From Thermocoleostomius sinensis A174 (GTDB lineage: Bacteria > Cyanobacteriota > Cyanobacteriia > Elainellales > Elainellaceae): a DNA stretch of 64,000 nt. The DNA lies in the NCBI RefSeq assembly GCF_026802175.1, contig NZ_CP113797.1, positions 845,026-909,025 of the forward strand. Reading direction: 5' to 3'. A model generated the notes under the pieces. That model was not told the origin of the DNA, did no database searches, and worked only from the letters and a program-made list of their open reading frames with translations. The position numbers were made by a program, and so were the translations under genes. Shown one piece after another: positions 1 through 9,004 of this stretch; the stretch's first letter is position 1, and every line of letters starts with the position of its first letter.

Positions 1-440
1 TTATAGTATTGATCCATGCCGCTCCTGATGAGTATAACGACTAAGTTCAAGCAAGCTTCCAGGCAATTAGCTTCTCGCCCAAACTCTCGATCGAGATGAT
101 CCGCTTCTTCTCAATCTACCGCGTTGTTTCGTGAAGTGCCGGGAATTGAGTAGATGAGTGCATGGATGAATCGATAGAAAGACGTGGAAAGTAGATCGGT
201 GCAGATTCTCTATGAGGTTGCACCGTATACTTGACCCCTGCCAACCTCGCTTTATTAGAGCGAGGAGCTACAGGCGATGGGGGAATTCGATGCAACATGA
301 CAAAGACTGGGGATGAGACTGTAGCGATCGCCCTGAATCAACAATCCCTCTTCCAGACGTAGCAACGCAGTCAGAAAGCAGACATCCTAGAATGGAGACA
401 GTGAGATTGTTAAGAACTGTATAGGGTAACGATAGGGTTC
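1..440. other. Intergenic stretch upstream of hslO, no gene seen
   Basis: No convincing reading frame, tRNA or hairpin terminator was found here. A 60-codon minus-strand frame at 116-298 has no ribosome binding site and no recognisable composition, so I treat it as chance. The last 50 bases presumably carry the hslO promoter, but I cannot place -35 and -10 boxes confidently. Confidence 0.5.
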
Positions 441-1343
441 ATGGTAGATCAATTAGTTCGAGCAACGGCGGCGGACGGTGGAATTCGCGCCGTCGGGGTG
501 ATTACAACTCGCCTGGCCGAAGAAGCAAGACAACGCCACCAGCTTTCGTATGTCGCGACGGCTGCATTGGGACGCACGATGTCCGCAGGTTTGCTATTGG
601 CTTCCAGTATGAAGCGATCGGATGCTAGGGTAAATATCCGTGTACGTGGCAATGGCCCCTTGGGCGGTATTTTGGTAGATGCTGGATTAGATGGCACGGT
701 GCGCGGCTATGTGGACAATCCAGATATTGAACTTCCCCCCAACAGCATTGGCAAATTAGACGTGGGCAGGGCTGTAGGGCATGAGGGCTTTCTTTACGTT
801 GTGCGGGATATGGGCTATGGCTATCCCTACTCCAGTACAGTGGAGTTGGTTTCCGGTGAAATTGGTGATGATATTACCCACTACTTAGTTAGCTCTGAAC
901 AAACTCCGTCAGCGCTGATGCTGGGGGTGTTTGTCAGTGCGGAAGGCGTCACCGCATCGGGGGGATTACTGCTTCAAGTGTTGCCCAAAGCTGCCAGAGA
1001 CGAAGCCCTGATTGAAACGCTGGAATCTCGTGTGGCCGCTCTCAAGGGGTTTACTCCGTTGCTGCGGGCTGGCAAAACCCTCCCTCAAATCCTGGACGAT
1101 TTGTTAGGAGACATGGAGCTAGACATTTTACCTGAAACTCAGTTGGTCCGCTTTTACTGTGGTTGCTCGTTCAACCGTGTGTTGGGTGCCTTGAAGATTC
1201 TGGGACAAGCAGAACTGCAAGATATGTTGAATGAGGGCGAAGACGCTGAGGTAACGTGCCACTTTTGCGGCGAGGTGTATAAAGCTAATAGCGACCAACT
1301 TGAGCAACTCTTGCAGGAACTTCGGGCAGAGTCATCGTCTTAG
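441..1343 (+). CDS. hslO: Hsp33 redox-regulated chaperone
   Basis: A 300-aa cytosolic holdase chaperone that is switched on by oxidative unfolding stress. The C-terminal zinc-binding switch is intact: C240 and C242 form the CxC pair (FYCGCSF) and C273 and C276 form the CxxC pair (CHFC). In the family these four cysteines bind zinc when reduced and form disulfides when oxidised. The N-terminal two thirds match the Hsp33 fold, including the GNGPLGG segment near residues 70-76. Length is typical. The ATG at 441 gives a start (MVDQLVRA) normal for cyanobacterial Hsp33. It stands alone, with no co-directional partner closer than 150 nt. The assignment is firm. Confidence 0.96.
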   Translation: MVDQLVRATAADGGIRAVGVITTRLAEEARQRHQLSYVATAALGRTMSAGLLLASSMKRSDARVNIRVRGNGPLGGILVDAGLDGTVRGYVDNPDIELPPNSIGKLDVGRAVGHEGFLYVVRDMGYGYPYSSTVELVSGEIGDDITHYLVSSEQTPSALMLGVFVSAEGVTASGGLLLQVLPKAARDEALIETLESRVAALKGFTPLLRAGKTLPQILDDLLGDMELDILPETQLVRFYCGCSFNRVLGALKILGQAELQDMLNEGEDAEVTCHFCGEVYKANSDQLEQLLQELRAESSS

Positions 1344-1497
1344 ATTCTGGTGGGATTTGTATTGCCCATCCTAAAGATTCTGTAGCGATCGATGGGAAAT
1401 GTCACGATTTTTAACCAATGTGTGCTTGAATTTTTCAGGGTCGTATAACTAGAGAGGGTTGGAAGTGTTCTATTCCAGCCAATTCAGGAGGAAGTTC

Positions 1498-1995
1498 ATG
1501 CAGGTATTGAGGCAGCACATTCGTCAAAGGTCAGGTTGCGCTGTGGTTGCTGTTTTAAGCTTGCTCGTCACAAGCTGCACTGAAAGTCGGGTGGCACAAT
1601 GCCAAAAGCTGATTGATGTGGCCAACCAGGTGGTGACTGATGTTCAAACGGTAGCTCAAAACGCCAGCGCCACCAGTACGAATGGCGATACAGCCAATCG
1701 CAATAACAATAACAGCACTGACAGCGTTGCCGTCATCACCAAAGTCGCAGAAGCCGCAGAAAAGGCCCGCGTCAACATGCAAGCCCTATCACTGGATGAC
1801 GAAACCTTGGTTGGGTTTCAGACTCGTTATGCTGATATGTATACCGAGATTCGCCAAACCACGCGTGATATGTTAGCAGCGGCTGAAGCTAGAGATCAAG
1901 AAGCAGGCAGAGAAGCCTACGATAACTTCAAAACAGCTACCAGTCGCGAGGCTGGACTGGTGGAGGAAATTAATGCCTATTGTGCCACTCGCTAG
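1498..1995 (+). CDS. Small putative lipoprotein, unknown function
   Basis: A 165-aa protein. I chose the ATG at 1498 because a strong AGGAGG lies seven bases upstream; a longer frame to 1459 has no such site. The N-terminus is a lipoprotein signal: basic residues (RQHIRQR), a hydrophobic stretch (AVVAVLSLL) and a lipobox-like LVTSC, so the mature protein would begin at Cys-28 and be membrane anchored. The rest is low in hydrophobics, with an Asn/Thr/Ser-rich linker around residues 55-75 (run NRNNNNS) and helical segments that may form a coiled coil. I do not recognise a family. An envelope role is inferred only from the signal. Confidence 0.7.
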   Translation: MQVLRQHIRQRSGCAVVAVLSLLVTSCTESRVAQCQKLIDVANQVVTDVQTVAQNASATSTNGDTANRNNNNSTDSVAVITKVAEAAEKARVNMQALSLDDETLVGFQTRYADMYTEIRQTTRDMLAAAEARDQEAGREAYDNFKTATSREAGLVEEINAYCATR

Positions 1996-2015
1996 GGATA
2001 GCGCGATCGATTGCC

Positions 2016-2735
2016 CTAGATCGCTCCATACCGGGCAATGGGTGTCAGATGAGACAACGGCTCGTGTGAGTTGATTGGCTCTTGATTAGACAACCAAGCC
2101 CACAGTTGATCACCCCAAGAGAAATGCCACCACTCACGAGGATGCTGGCGAAAACCAGCGAACTCCATGCTGTGCCGTAATAGCTGGCGATGCTGATGGA
2201 ATCTGCTACCCCCCACCTGATCAGCAAAATAATTTGGATAGGAGCGAGGCGTCATCTCGTCGATCGGTGATCCCATATCTACCACTGCGCCGATTGCATC
2301 CACTAACGTCACATCGATCGCAGCCCCGGTACTATGGGGTGGGGGAGTTGTCGGATCAGAACTGGGAACGGCCCAGAATTGATAGACCTGTTGCCAACAG
2401 CGTTCTCGTTGCGCCTCAGTCAATTCATCAAGCCGCAGCCCCTGATCTGCCACGACTTGGGCAAAGCTATAGTTCACCATATACTGCTGCACCGCCAGCG
2501 GCCGGTAGGCATCAAAAATCTGAATTCGCCAGCGAGGACACCGATCTTGCAGCGCAGCTTGAGCCTGTAGCAACCGTTCCACCACCGTTTGGCGTAGGTA
2601 ATAGGGTGATTTATCGCCGTAGGGGGCCCCAGCTTTGACATAGGGATGGGGATGCTCAACAGCAAAGTGATTGCAAGGAATGGCAACGAGTGGTTCTCCA
2701 CACTCCACGATCGGAATTTTTTGATAGGGCTTCAT
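2016..2735 (-). CDS. D-alanyl-D-alanine dipeptidase (VanX/DdpX-like, peptidase M15)
   Basis: A 239-aa zinc peptidase of the M15D family, which hydrolyses the D-Ala-D-Ala dipeptide released in peptidoglycan turnover. The metal and catalytic residues are visible: HSTGAAID gives H134 and D141, EWWHF gives catalytic E201 and zinc ligand H204, and DAYRP gives the conserved R78. I see no signal peptide, so it is probably cytoplasmic and used in wall recycling. No vanA/vanH-type ligase or dehydrogenase is nearby, so glycopeptide resistance is unlikely. The ATG at 2735 gives the start MKPYQKIPI, as in cyanobacterial homologues. The 3' end converges on the lipoprotein gene with a 20-nt gap. Confidence 0.88.
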   Translation of the reverse strand: MKPYQKIPIVECGEPLVAIPCNHFAVEHPHPYVKAGAPYGDKSPYYLRQTVVERLLQAQAALQDRCPRWRIQIFDAYRPLAVQQYMVNYSFAQVVADQGLRLDELTEAQRERCWQQVYQFWAVPSSDPTTPPPHSTGAAIDVTLVDAIGAVVDMGSPIDEMTPRSYPNYFADQVGGSRFHQHRQLLRHSMEFAGFRQHPREWWHFSWGDQLWAWLSNQEPINSHEPLSHLTPIARYGAI

Positions 2736-2813
2736 AGGAGTGATGGAATCATCGACAATTGGTTCGCTGTTTAAGTAAGGGTAGACACGTCAGTACTGCC
2801 CTTGCTTTCATTT

Positions 2814-3353
2814 TTACCCAATCGTTTCTTCCGATTCCCCCATCATCTTGCCCCGAATTGACAGAAAAAACTCAACTTGCACCGCTCCAAATTGAATTAA
2901 ATCGCCATCCTTCAGGGCTGTGCGATCGGCGGGGTTTAGTCGTTGTTCATTCACCCAAGTACCATTTAGGCTACCCAAATCGGTGATGTAGAATCCAGAC
3001 GGATAATGCCCAATGACAGCATGACAACGCGAAACAGACTTATGAGGAACTTGAATGGCACAAACGCGGCTGCGACCAATGAGCCAACTTGACGAAACAG
3101 GTGTCACCTCAGTAACGTGTGGCTCGATCGCGTTGGTGGCCAAGAACGCGACGCAACCTGCCGTCACCGCTTGAATATAGCGCTTCGATCGCTGACAGCG
3201 TTGAGGAGCTTTGAGGACAGGAGCCATAAGGGCAGATACGTCCTCTAACTCATACTCATCAAGCAGCGACTCGGATAATGCTGGCTGGTGTGCCAGTAAC
3301 TGAAAAGACGGATTAGAGCAATTGGATGAAGAATCAGAAGGATTCAATAGCAT
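2814..3353 (-). CDS. FHA-domain protein
   Basis: The C-terminal half of this protein, about 179 aa from the ATG at 3353, is a forkhead-associated domain (roughly residues 85-165). It carries the hallmarks GRSRVCAI, the SVSRCHAVI strand and DLGSLNGTWVNE. FHA domains bind phosphothreonine peptides, so a partner Ser/Thr kinase is expected, but none is in this window. The N-terminal 80 residues are Ser-rich and include a short hydrophobic stretch (AVTAGCVAFLA). The frame stays open upstream to 3530 (ATG also at 3428), but that part does not look coding, so the start is uncertain. The FHA call is firm. Confidence 0.8.
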   Translation of the reverse strand: MLLNPSDSSSNCSNPSFQLLAHQPALSESLLDEYELEDVSALMAPVLKAPQRCQRSKRYIQAVTAGCVAFLATNAIEPHVTEVTPVSSSWLIGRSRVCAIQVPHKSVSRCHAVIGHYPSGFYITDLGSLNGTWVNEQRLNPADRTALKDGDLIQFGAVQVEFFLSIRGKMMGESEETIG

Positions 3354-4546
3354 TTTGTAATAGGGAGGCTGAAAACGTGAATCAATCCAGTGATCGCCTA
3401 GCGATCGATCGAGCACACTCCACTGCATCGAAAAAACCTGGCAATGATTCTTGCGTTTCTTGGCACCTGTCCTTGAAAGGGTTCTTACCTTTGCCAACGG
3501 GTAAATGACCAGATGGATTTGCCCTACCATCGGTTAACTATCTTGGGACTGCGGCACAAGACCGAAATGCGGAAATCACTCTGTTACCTAAGCCCAATAG
3601 AGGCAAATCGCACGAGGGATTGCCCGATTCGGCAAAATTATCTGAATGCAAAAATTGAACCATCACCCTTGGCAGTGCTACCCTGTTTCATCAACGCTAC
3701 TTAGACAGCCAGTCAGCAATCCCTTCTATGAAGAATTGCCACAGAAGAATTGCCACAACCTGTCAAGCAACTTGCCAAGTAGAGTGGAGATACTGCAAGG
3801 GTAATCCTACTTCCGCTAGTTTTGCAACTCTACATTTGGTGGATTTTATCAACACTTTACTAAATGTAAGAAAAGCCAAGTATTGCGTAAACCAGTGAGT
3901 CTAATTGCTTAGTTTGGTGGCAGATCAATCGAGGCAACATCCATGACGTTGACACAACGAACAGTCCTTATCGGCAGAAATTGACGTATGACCTTGATTT
4001 GATTCAGCCATCCCAAACCAGTTTGCCGCCAACTAAAAATTACTAGTTAATCGCTTCGCCAAGGCAGACAAGAAGTTTTACAATAAAAATCGACCTTATT
4101 GACGACTCTGACAGACACTTAGCCAATTCATCTCCAAAAGCATCGGTCAAGTTTTGAATCCTTGAATCGCATCAACACTCAACCGATGATCATCCATTTT
4201 TGCAACCTACTAGGTAGAATTTGACATTGTAAATATGTCAAGACTGATACTGGTTAAGGCTGAAATTGATATGCAATTACTTTGCCTTGTTCGATTGTAT
4301 TGCTCAATTGTCATAAAACAAGTCCCTTAGTTTTTGTTGAGTTGTTGCTTGTCAGAAAGTAATAGAAAAACAATAAACGTTTTGAAACGTGAGCGCCTAT
4401 CAACCTCGTTTGTTTAAAAGCAGAATCTACTGTATTGCTAGGGCTATTCAAACCATCCCCTAGTAACTGCATAATTATCTTAGTTGATTCTTAGTTAACT
4501 GATTATTTTGAAGTATTTAGCCACCTAGCTACGTTTGGGTTTATCT
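3354..4546. other. 1.2-kb AT-rich intergenic region without a gene
   Basis: No frame here has coding-like composition, and I found no tRNA-type T-arm or T-tailed hairpin. AT content rises sharply from about 3,840 to 4,540 compared with the flanking genes. It lies between the divergent FHA gene and the nitrilase gene, so both promoters should be inside it. An unannotated small RNA cannot be excluded. Confidence 0.4.
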
Positions 4547-5362
4547 ATGAAGTCTTACCTTGCTGCTGCTGTGCAAATGACCAGCCTACCGGATCTGTCC
4601 AAAAATCTTGCTCAAGCAGAAGATTGGATTGAGTTGGCGGTGAGGCAAGGAGCCGAGTTGGTCTGTTTACCAGAAAACTTTTCGTTTTTGGGAAGCGAAG
4701 ACGCGAAAATGCTGCAAGCCGAGACGATCGCCCAAAGGAGTGAAAAATTTCTCAAAACGATGGCACAACGCCATCAAATTACCCTGCTAGGTGGTGGTTT
4801 TCCAGTACCAACAGGGCATGGACAGGTCTATAATACGGCGCTACTGGTGGGGCCATCAGGCGAAGAATTAGCCCGCTATGAAAAGGTGCATCTGTTTGAC
4901 GTGAACCTTCCCGATGGCAATACCTATCAAGAGTCCAAGACGGTACTTGCTGGAACCCAATTGCCGCCTGTCTACCCCTCTGACGAGTTTGGTAATTTAG
5001 GACTATCGGTTTGCTATGATGTGCGTTTTCCAGAGCTATATCGCCATCTAGCGCATAAGGGGGCCGAGGTCTTAATTGTTCCAGCCGCCTTTACGGCTTA
5101 CACGGGCAAAGACCACTGGCAGGTGTTGTTGCAAGCGCGGGCGATCGAAAATACTTGCTATGTCATCGCCCCTGCCCAAACTGGGAAACACTTCGGGATT
5201 CGCCAGTCGCATGGCCACGCCATGATCATTGACCCTTGGGGCATTGTTTTAGCCAACGCAGGCGACAAACCCGGTGTGGCGATCGCTGCCATTGCTCCCA
5301 CTCGAATTGAACAAGTGCGTCGCCAAATGCCCTCTCTACAGCATCGAGTGTTTGTCTCGTAA
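4547..5362 (+). CDS. Carbon-nitrogen hydrolase (nitrilase superfamily, Nit-like amidase)
   Basis: A 271-aa cytosolic amidase of the nitrilase superfamily. The Glu-Lys-Cys triad is complete: E43 in CLPENF, K113 in RYEKVHLFDV and C156 in SVCYDVRFPE. The DV(N)LPDG and VCYDVRFPELY contexts resemble the Nit1/Nit2 branch, whose members hydrolyse deaminated glutathione or omega-amides such as 2-oxoglutaramate. The exact substrate cannot be read from sequence. The ATG at 4547 gives MKSYLAAAVQM, the usual family start; an in-frame TTG lies 12 nt upstream. The next gene (ABC ATPase) begins 97 nt downstream on the same strand. Confidence 0.88.
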   Translation: MKSYLAAAVQMTSLPDLSKNLAQAEDWIELAVRQGAELVCLPENFSFLGSEDAKMLQAETIAQRSEKFLKTMAQRHQITLLGGGFPVPTGHGQVYNTALLVGPSGEELARYEKVHLFDVNLPDGNTYQESKTVLAGTQLPPVYPSDEFGNLGLSVCYDVRFPELYRHLAHKGAEVLIVPAAFTAYTGKDHWQVLLQARAIENTCYVIAPAQTGKHFGIRQSHGHAMIIDPWGIVLANAGDKPGVAIAAIAPTRIEQVRRQMPSLQHRVFVS

Positions 5363-5459
5363 AACTCGTCTAAGGAAATTCACACAGTCTGCCCCTTAGG
5401 TTGTCAAGCTAGTGTAACGTAAAGTTAAACGCTTCTGATTTGAAATACTCCTCGTTCTT

Positions 5460-6311
5460 ATGACTGTTGCGGTTTGTCTGCAAAATGTCCACAAGGTTTA
5501 TAACAACGTGCCAGTTGTGAATGACCTTTCTTTGATGATTGAGCCGGGAGAAGTCTTTGGGTTGCTGGGGCCCAATGGAGCCGGAAAATCGACTACGATT
5601 CGTATGTTAACCACGTTGACCCAACCTACCCAAGGAGAGATTGTGGTGGCTGGCTATGATGTGGTGCGGCAACCCTTCGGCGCGAAGAAGCAGATTGGCG
5701 TTGTGCTTCAGCAAACCAGCGTAGACTTGGATCTCAGCGTTTGGGAAAATATGGAGTTTCACGGACGGATGCACCATATCCCCAACTCGATTCGCCAAAA
5801 AGAAATTCAGCGGTGGTTAGAGTATGTGGAGCTAGACGATCGCCGCAATGACCTGGTGAAAACCTTGTCGGGCGGCATGAAGCGTCGCCTACAAATTGCT
5901 AGAGCTTTGCTGCATCGCCCCCAGATTCTATTTCTAGATGAACCAACTGTGGGGCTAGATCCGCAAACCCGCCGTCGGCTATGGGAAATTATCAAAGGCT
6001 TGAATCAACAGGGCATGACAATCTTGTTGACGACCCACTACATGGAAGAGGTGGAATATCTCTGCAACCGCATCGGCATTATGGACAGCGGCAAGCTCAT
6101 TGAAGTTGGTACCCTTGAAGAACTGCGCCAAAAACACGGCGAGGGGTTGCTGATGAAGCAAAACGGCGATCGCTGGGAGTATCACTTTTTCCCAACGCTC
6201 GACGATGCCAAAATCTTCCTCGATCAACAACCAGACAAAACCGGGATGATGGTACGCCCTTCCAACTTAGAAGATATTTTCGTAGAATTGACCGGGAGAA
6301 ATTTGGATTAG
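5460..6311 (+). CDS. ABC transporter ATP-binding protein (DrrA/CcmA type)
   Basis: A 283-aa nucleotide-binding subunit of an ABC exporter. Walker A GPNGAGKST is at 38-46, the signature LSGGM at 136-140, Walker B ILFLDEP at 156-162, and the switch His lies in LLTTHYMEE. The extra C-terminal segment after residue 220 (SNLEDIFVELTGR) is typical of the DrrA/NodI/CcmA family that pairs with ABC-2 permeases for drugs, lipids or polysaccharides. No permease gene is adjacent: the next gene is scpB, 277 nt away. The membrane partner must therefore be encoded elsewhere. Substrate unknown. Confidence 0.9.
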   Translation: MTVAVCLQNVHKVYNNVPVVNDLSLMIEPGEVFGLLGPNGAGKSTTIRMLTTLTQPTQGEIVVAGYDVVRQPFGAKKQIGVVLQQTSVDLDLSVWENMEFHGRMHHIPNSIRQKEIQRWLEYVELDDRRNDLVKTLSGGMKRRLQIARALLHRPQILFLDEPTVGLDPQTRRRLWEIIKGLNQQGMTILLTTHYMEEVEYLCNRIGIMDSGKLIEVGTLEELRQKHGEGLLMKQNGDRWEYHFFPTLDDAKIFLDQQPDKTGMMVRPSNLEDIFVELTGRNLD

Positions 6312-6588
6312 GACTGTGCCACCTGAAATAACCTGAATGGGTCCAAGCGAGTGGGAAGTCAAGCAACGTTCAATTATTGACTTCAACCATCCGCTACACG
6401 AGCGGCATAGTTTATGTAGTAGTGCGATCGGTCGCTGTATTCGCTAAAACTGTTTTCTCATTGATAAATAAAACCAATCGCTCATTCTTGAGAATTCAGC
6501 TATACTCTTCAGGCAATGTTTCACCCTAGCGCTTTGCTTGCGATTTCAAGTGACTTCATCTCTGATTTCTCCGGTTTCTACCTCACCG

Positions 6589-7083
6589 ATGATGCGCCTC
6601 GCCAGCAAAATTGAAGCCATTTTATACCTCAAAGCTCAGCCGCTGACTCTTGCCAAGATTGCCGAGTATGCTAAGTGCGATCGAGATGAGGTAGAAGAAG
6701 GCATCATTGAATTGATGTCAGATTATGCTCACCGCGACAGTGCCCTGGAAGTTGTAGAAACTCCAGAAGGCTACTGCTTGCAACTGCGAGAACCGTTTCA
6801 AGATTTGGTACAAACCTTAATTCCAGTAGACTTGGGGGTTGGTGCTCTGCGGACGCTGGCAGCCATTGCCCTCAAAGGATCGATCGCCCAACCTGAGTTG
6901 GTAGAACTGCGCGGCTCTGGAGCATATCAACATGTGCAAGAACTCGTACAGCTTGGATTTGTGCGTAAACGGCGACAATCGGACGGGCGATCGTATCGGC
7001 TGCAAGTCACCGATAAGTTTTACCAATATTTTCAGGTTGATAAACTTCCTAACCCCTCAGAGCCGCCTGTACCGCCTCTTTAG
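6589..7083 (+). CDS. scpB: Segregation and condensation protein B
   Basis: A 164-aa ScpB, the winged-helix kite subunit that joins ScpA and SMC in the chromosome-condensing complex. Recognition comes from the start MMRLASKIEAILYLKAQPL, the tandem winged-helix layout, and GSGAYQHVQELVQLGFVRKR near residues 105-125. I chose the ATG at 6589; the frame is open to a TTG at 6538, but the extra 17 residues are Ser/Thr-rich and not family-like. No scpA or smc lies in the window, so the complex is encoded at dispersed loci, as is common in cyanobacteria. The extreme C-terminus is proline-rich. Confidence 0.9.
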   Translation: MMRLASKIEAILYLKAQPLTLAKIAEYAKCDRDEVEEGIIELMSDYAHRDSALEVVETPEGYCLQLREPFQDLVQTLIPVDLGVGALRTLAAIALKGSIAQPELVELRGSGAYQHVQELVQLGFVRKRRQSDGRSYRLQVTDKFYQYFQVDKLPNPSEPPVPPL

Positions 7084-7222
7084 CCAGTTTTGGATGACTC
7101 ATGGGGGGGGTGCAATCAGCAAATTAAGAGTGTTAAGTTAGGAGTAACTAGTCGCACTCGCAGACATCGATGTCACAATAGATGAAAGTGTCTGTAACAT
7201 TTTTTAGGAATCCAAGGCTACT

Positions 7223-7597
7223 ATGGTTTTTAACCCTGACAATTTTGAGTTCTTCGGCGGTGAGATCGAAGAGGGTCAGGCGAATAAGTTGTTGAAGTAC
7301 CTTCAGCATCAGTCTCCTGAAATGCTAGCGAGAGTTGCCAGATCCGTTAGCCCTGAAATTAAGCAGATCATCTCCCAGAATGTTCAGGGATTGGTGGGTG
7401 TTTTACCTTCGGAAACCTTTAATGTGCAAATTACGACCGATCGCGAGAATCTAGCTGGTTTGCTAGCCTCTGCCATGATGACAGGCTATTTTCTACGTCG
7501 CATGGAACAACGGATGGAGCTAGAATCCAGCATCAAAGGATCATCGCCTTTAAGCTTCGATGCGAGTGATTTCGATCTGTTTAACACAGACGAGTAG
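7223..7597 (+). CDS. DUF760 family protein
   Basis: A 124-aa soluble protein that I recognise as DUF760, a family shared by cyanobacteria and chloroplasts with no settled biochemical function. Diagnostic stretches are LLKYLQHQSPEMLARVARS near residue 25, the VQGLVGVLPSE segment, and LAGLLASAMMTGYFLRRMEQRMELE near residues 80-105. It is helical and acidic at the C-terminus, with no signal peptide or membrane span. It starts 139 nt after scpB on the same strand but is probably a separate unit. In plants some relatives affect chloroplast proteins; I infer nothing further here. Confidence 0.85.
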   Translation: MVFNPDNFEFFGGEIEEGQANKLLKYLQHQSPEMLARVARSVSPEIKQIISQNVQGLVGVLPSETFNVQITTDRENLAGLLASAMMTGYFLRRMEQRMELESSIKGSSPLSFDASDFDLFNTDE

Positions 7598-7707
7598 GGA
7601 CAGCAAATTCCACAGGTTTTAGGCAGGTAAGTTAGGCGTGGTTACAGTCATGCCAAGCAAATTTGGGTGAAGTAGGGTTTGCCCTCTGTTGTGGGGTGTG
7701 GGGCGGG

Positions 7708-8085
7708 TTATTTGTATCCCCAAGCGGCAATTGCCAAACAGATCCAGCCTGCGAGGAATGCGACCCCGCCGATTGGAGTAATTGCCCCTAACCCCTTGAT
7801 TCCCGTAAAACTGAGGGCATACAGACTGCCACAAAAAATTAGCACCCCAGCAATAAACGCTGCCCCAGAGGCAGATAGCAGGGGCGGCGCAGCTTCGGCA
7901 CGGCTCAATAGTAAGGCTATCAGCAGCAACGCCAGCGCGTGGTACATCTGATAGCGCGTGGCCAGTTCAAAAATTTCTAGCGATCGGTCAGTTAATTTGT
8001 CTTTAAGGGCATGGGAAGCAAAGGCTCCAGCCGCAACTGCCAAGCCACCCAACATGGACCCAATCAGTAAAAAGAGTCTGACCAT
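7708..8085 (-). CDS. DUF423 family small membrane protein
   Basis: A 125-aa inner-membrane protein of the DUF423 (YgdD-like) family, function unknown. Four hydrophobic helices are visible: residues about 3-24 with the characteristic GGLAVAAGAFASHALK, then about 43-61, 68-90 and 98-122. The motif ASHALKDKL followed by FELATRYQMYHALAL is the family signature. The gene lies downstream of chlM on the same strand (46-nt spacer), so the two may be co-transcribed. Length is typical and the ATG start is unambiguous. Confidence 0.88.
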   Translation of the reverse strand: MVRLFLLIGSMLGGLAVAAGAFASHALKDKLTDRSLEIFELATRYQMYHALALLLIALLLSRAEAAPPLLSASGAAFIAGVLIFCGSLYALSFTGIKGLGAITPIGGVAFLAGWICLAIAAWGYK

Positions 8086-8131
8086 TACCCGAATTTCCTA
8101 TCCGCTAATGCTGCCATCCTAGCCCAATTCT

Positions 8132-8818
8132 TTATTCCTTCATAGCTTCCAGCAGTCGTGAAAAATAGAAGCGGGTTTTGGTCATCGCATTGCGTTGTAC
8201 TGTCCAACCGTTTGCTTGCAACGCCTCGACGATCATCGCTTCCCGATGTAGATAAGCGCGAGTGGCCTTGCTGGGGCCAGGAAAGAAGTCACCAATGCGC
8301 TTAAGCAAGCTGTAGCCCAACGTTTTCGGCGCAAAGCTGAGGATGAGGCGATTGGTGGCCAAGTTGCTGAGATGCGCAATCATGCCCATTGCCTGCTCTT
8401 GGGGATAGTGAATCAGCACATCTAGACAAACCACCGTGTGATACTGTCCGCTCAACGATTCCAGATCTTGAACTACAAATGTGAGGTTTTCCGAGCCAAT
8501 ACCAGCAGCCATAGCCCGCTCCTTCGCCTCACCCACCATTTTCTCGGAAATATCGCTGGCATAAACGATGGCTCCTGCTTGTGCCAGCGGTAAACTGAGA
8601 CTACCAACGCCACACCCTGCATCACAGATGGTTAATTCTGCCACATTGCCATCACTTCTGAGCCAGTTCAGCACCGTATCAACCGTCTGCTGATGCCCCT
8701 TGCGGATATCCAATTGCACTTTATTGACATCCCCAGTGCCATAAATTCGTCGCCAGCGATCGAACCCAGTGGCATTAAAGTATTCGCGAACTACAGTTTT
8801 ATCGTCAGTTGCAGTCAT
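8132..8818 (-). CDS. chlM: Magnesium-protoporphyrin IX O-methyltransferase
   Basis: A 228-aa SAM-dependent methyltransferase that esterifies the C13 propionate of Mg-protoporphyrin IX, the committed chlorophyll-branch step after Mg-chelatase. The N-terminal signature VVREYFNATGFDRWRRIYG (residues about 9-27) is specific to ChlM/BchM. The SAM-binding motif I is DAGCGVGSLSLPLA, followed by YASDISEKMV. I chose the ATG at 8818; a TTG nine codons upstream is also open. The protein is expected at the membrane surface with ChlH. The DUF423 gene follows. This is strong evidence that the host is an oxygenic phototroph. Confidence 0.94.
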   Translation of the reverse strand: MTATDDKTVVREYFNATGFDRWRRIYGTGDVNKVQLDIRKGHQQTVDTVLNWLRSDGNVAELTICDAGCGVGSLSLPLAQAGAIVYASDISEKMVGEAKERAMAAGIGSENLTFVVQDLESLSGQYHTVVCLDVLIHYPQEQAMGMIAHLSNLATNRLILSFAPKTLGYSLLKRIGDFFPGPSKATRAYLHREAMIVEALQANGWTVQRNAMTKTRFYFSRLLEAMKE

Positions 8819-8940
8819 AAGATACGGCGTTTGTTGAAGAACCAAAAAATTAAGAAATACTCTTAACGGTAAACGATCGTATTACGATTTCTCACCATTT
8901 ACACAAAAAAGAGGTCGGGAAGTAGAAGTGAAGGGGTAGG

Positions 8941-8977
8941 GGGAGTAAATCAGTCAGCGACTGGTGCATCTACTCCC
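8941..8977. other. Nested stem-loop between chlM and ppk2
   Basis: The outer arms GGGAGTA (8941-8947) and TACTCCC (8971-8977) enclose an inner hairpin CAGTC-AGC-GACTG (8951-8963). Neither strand has a T-tract after it, so it is not a classic terminator. It lies just beyond the 3' end of ppk2 and upstream of chlM, where it could end or process the ppk2 message. Confidence 0.45.
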
Positions 8978-9004
8978 TGTACATGACTTCCGATTCCCAA
9001 TTCC

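Noticed and set aside
2016-2735. Vancomycin-resistance function for the VanX-like enzyme
   Set aside because: No vanA/vanH-type ligase or dehydrogenase and no VanRS pair is nearby. Stand-alone dipeptidases serve wall recycling.
3513-3704. 63-codon plus-strand frame
   Set aside because: It overlaps the divergent promoter region, has no ribosome binding site and no family resemblance.
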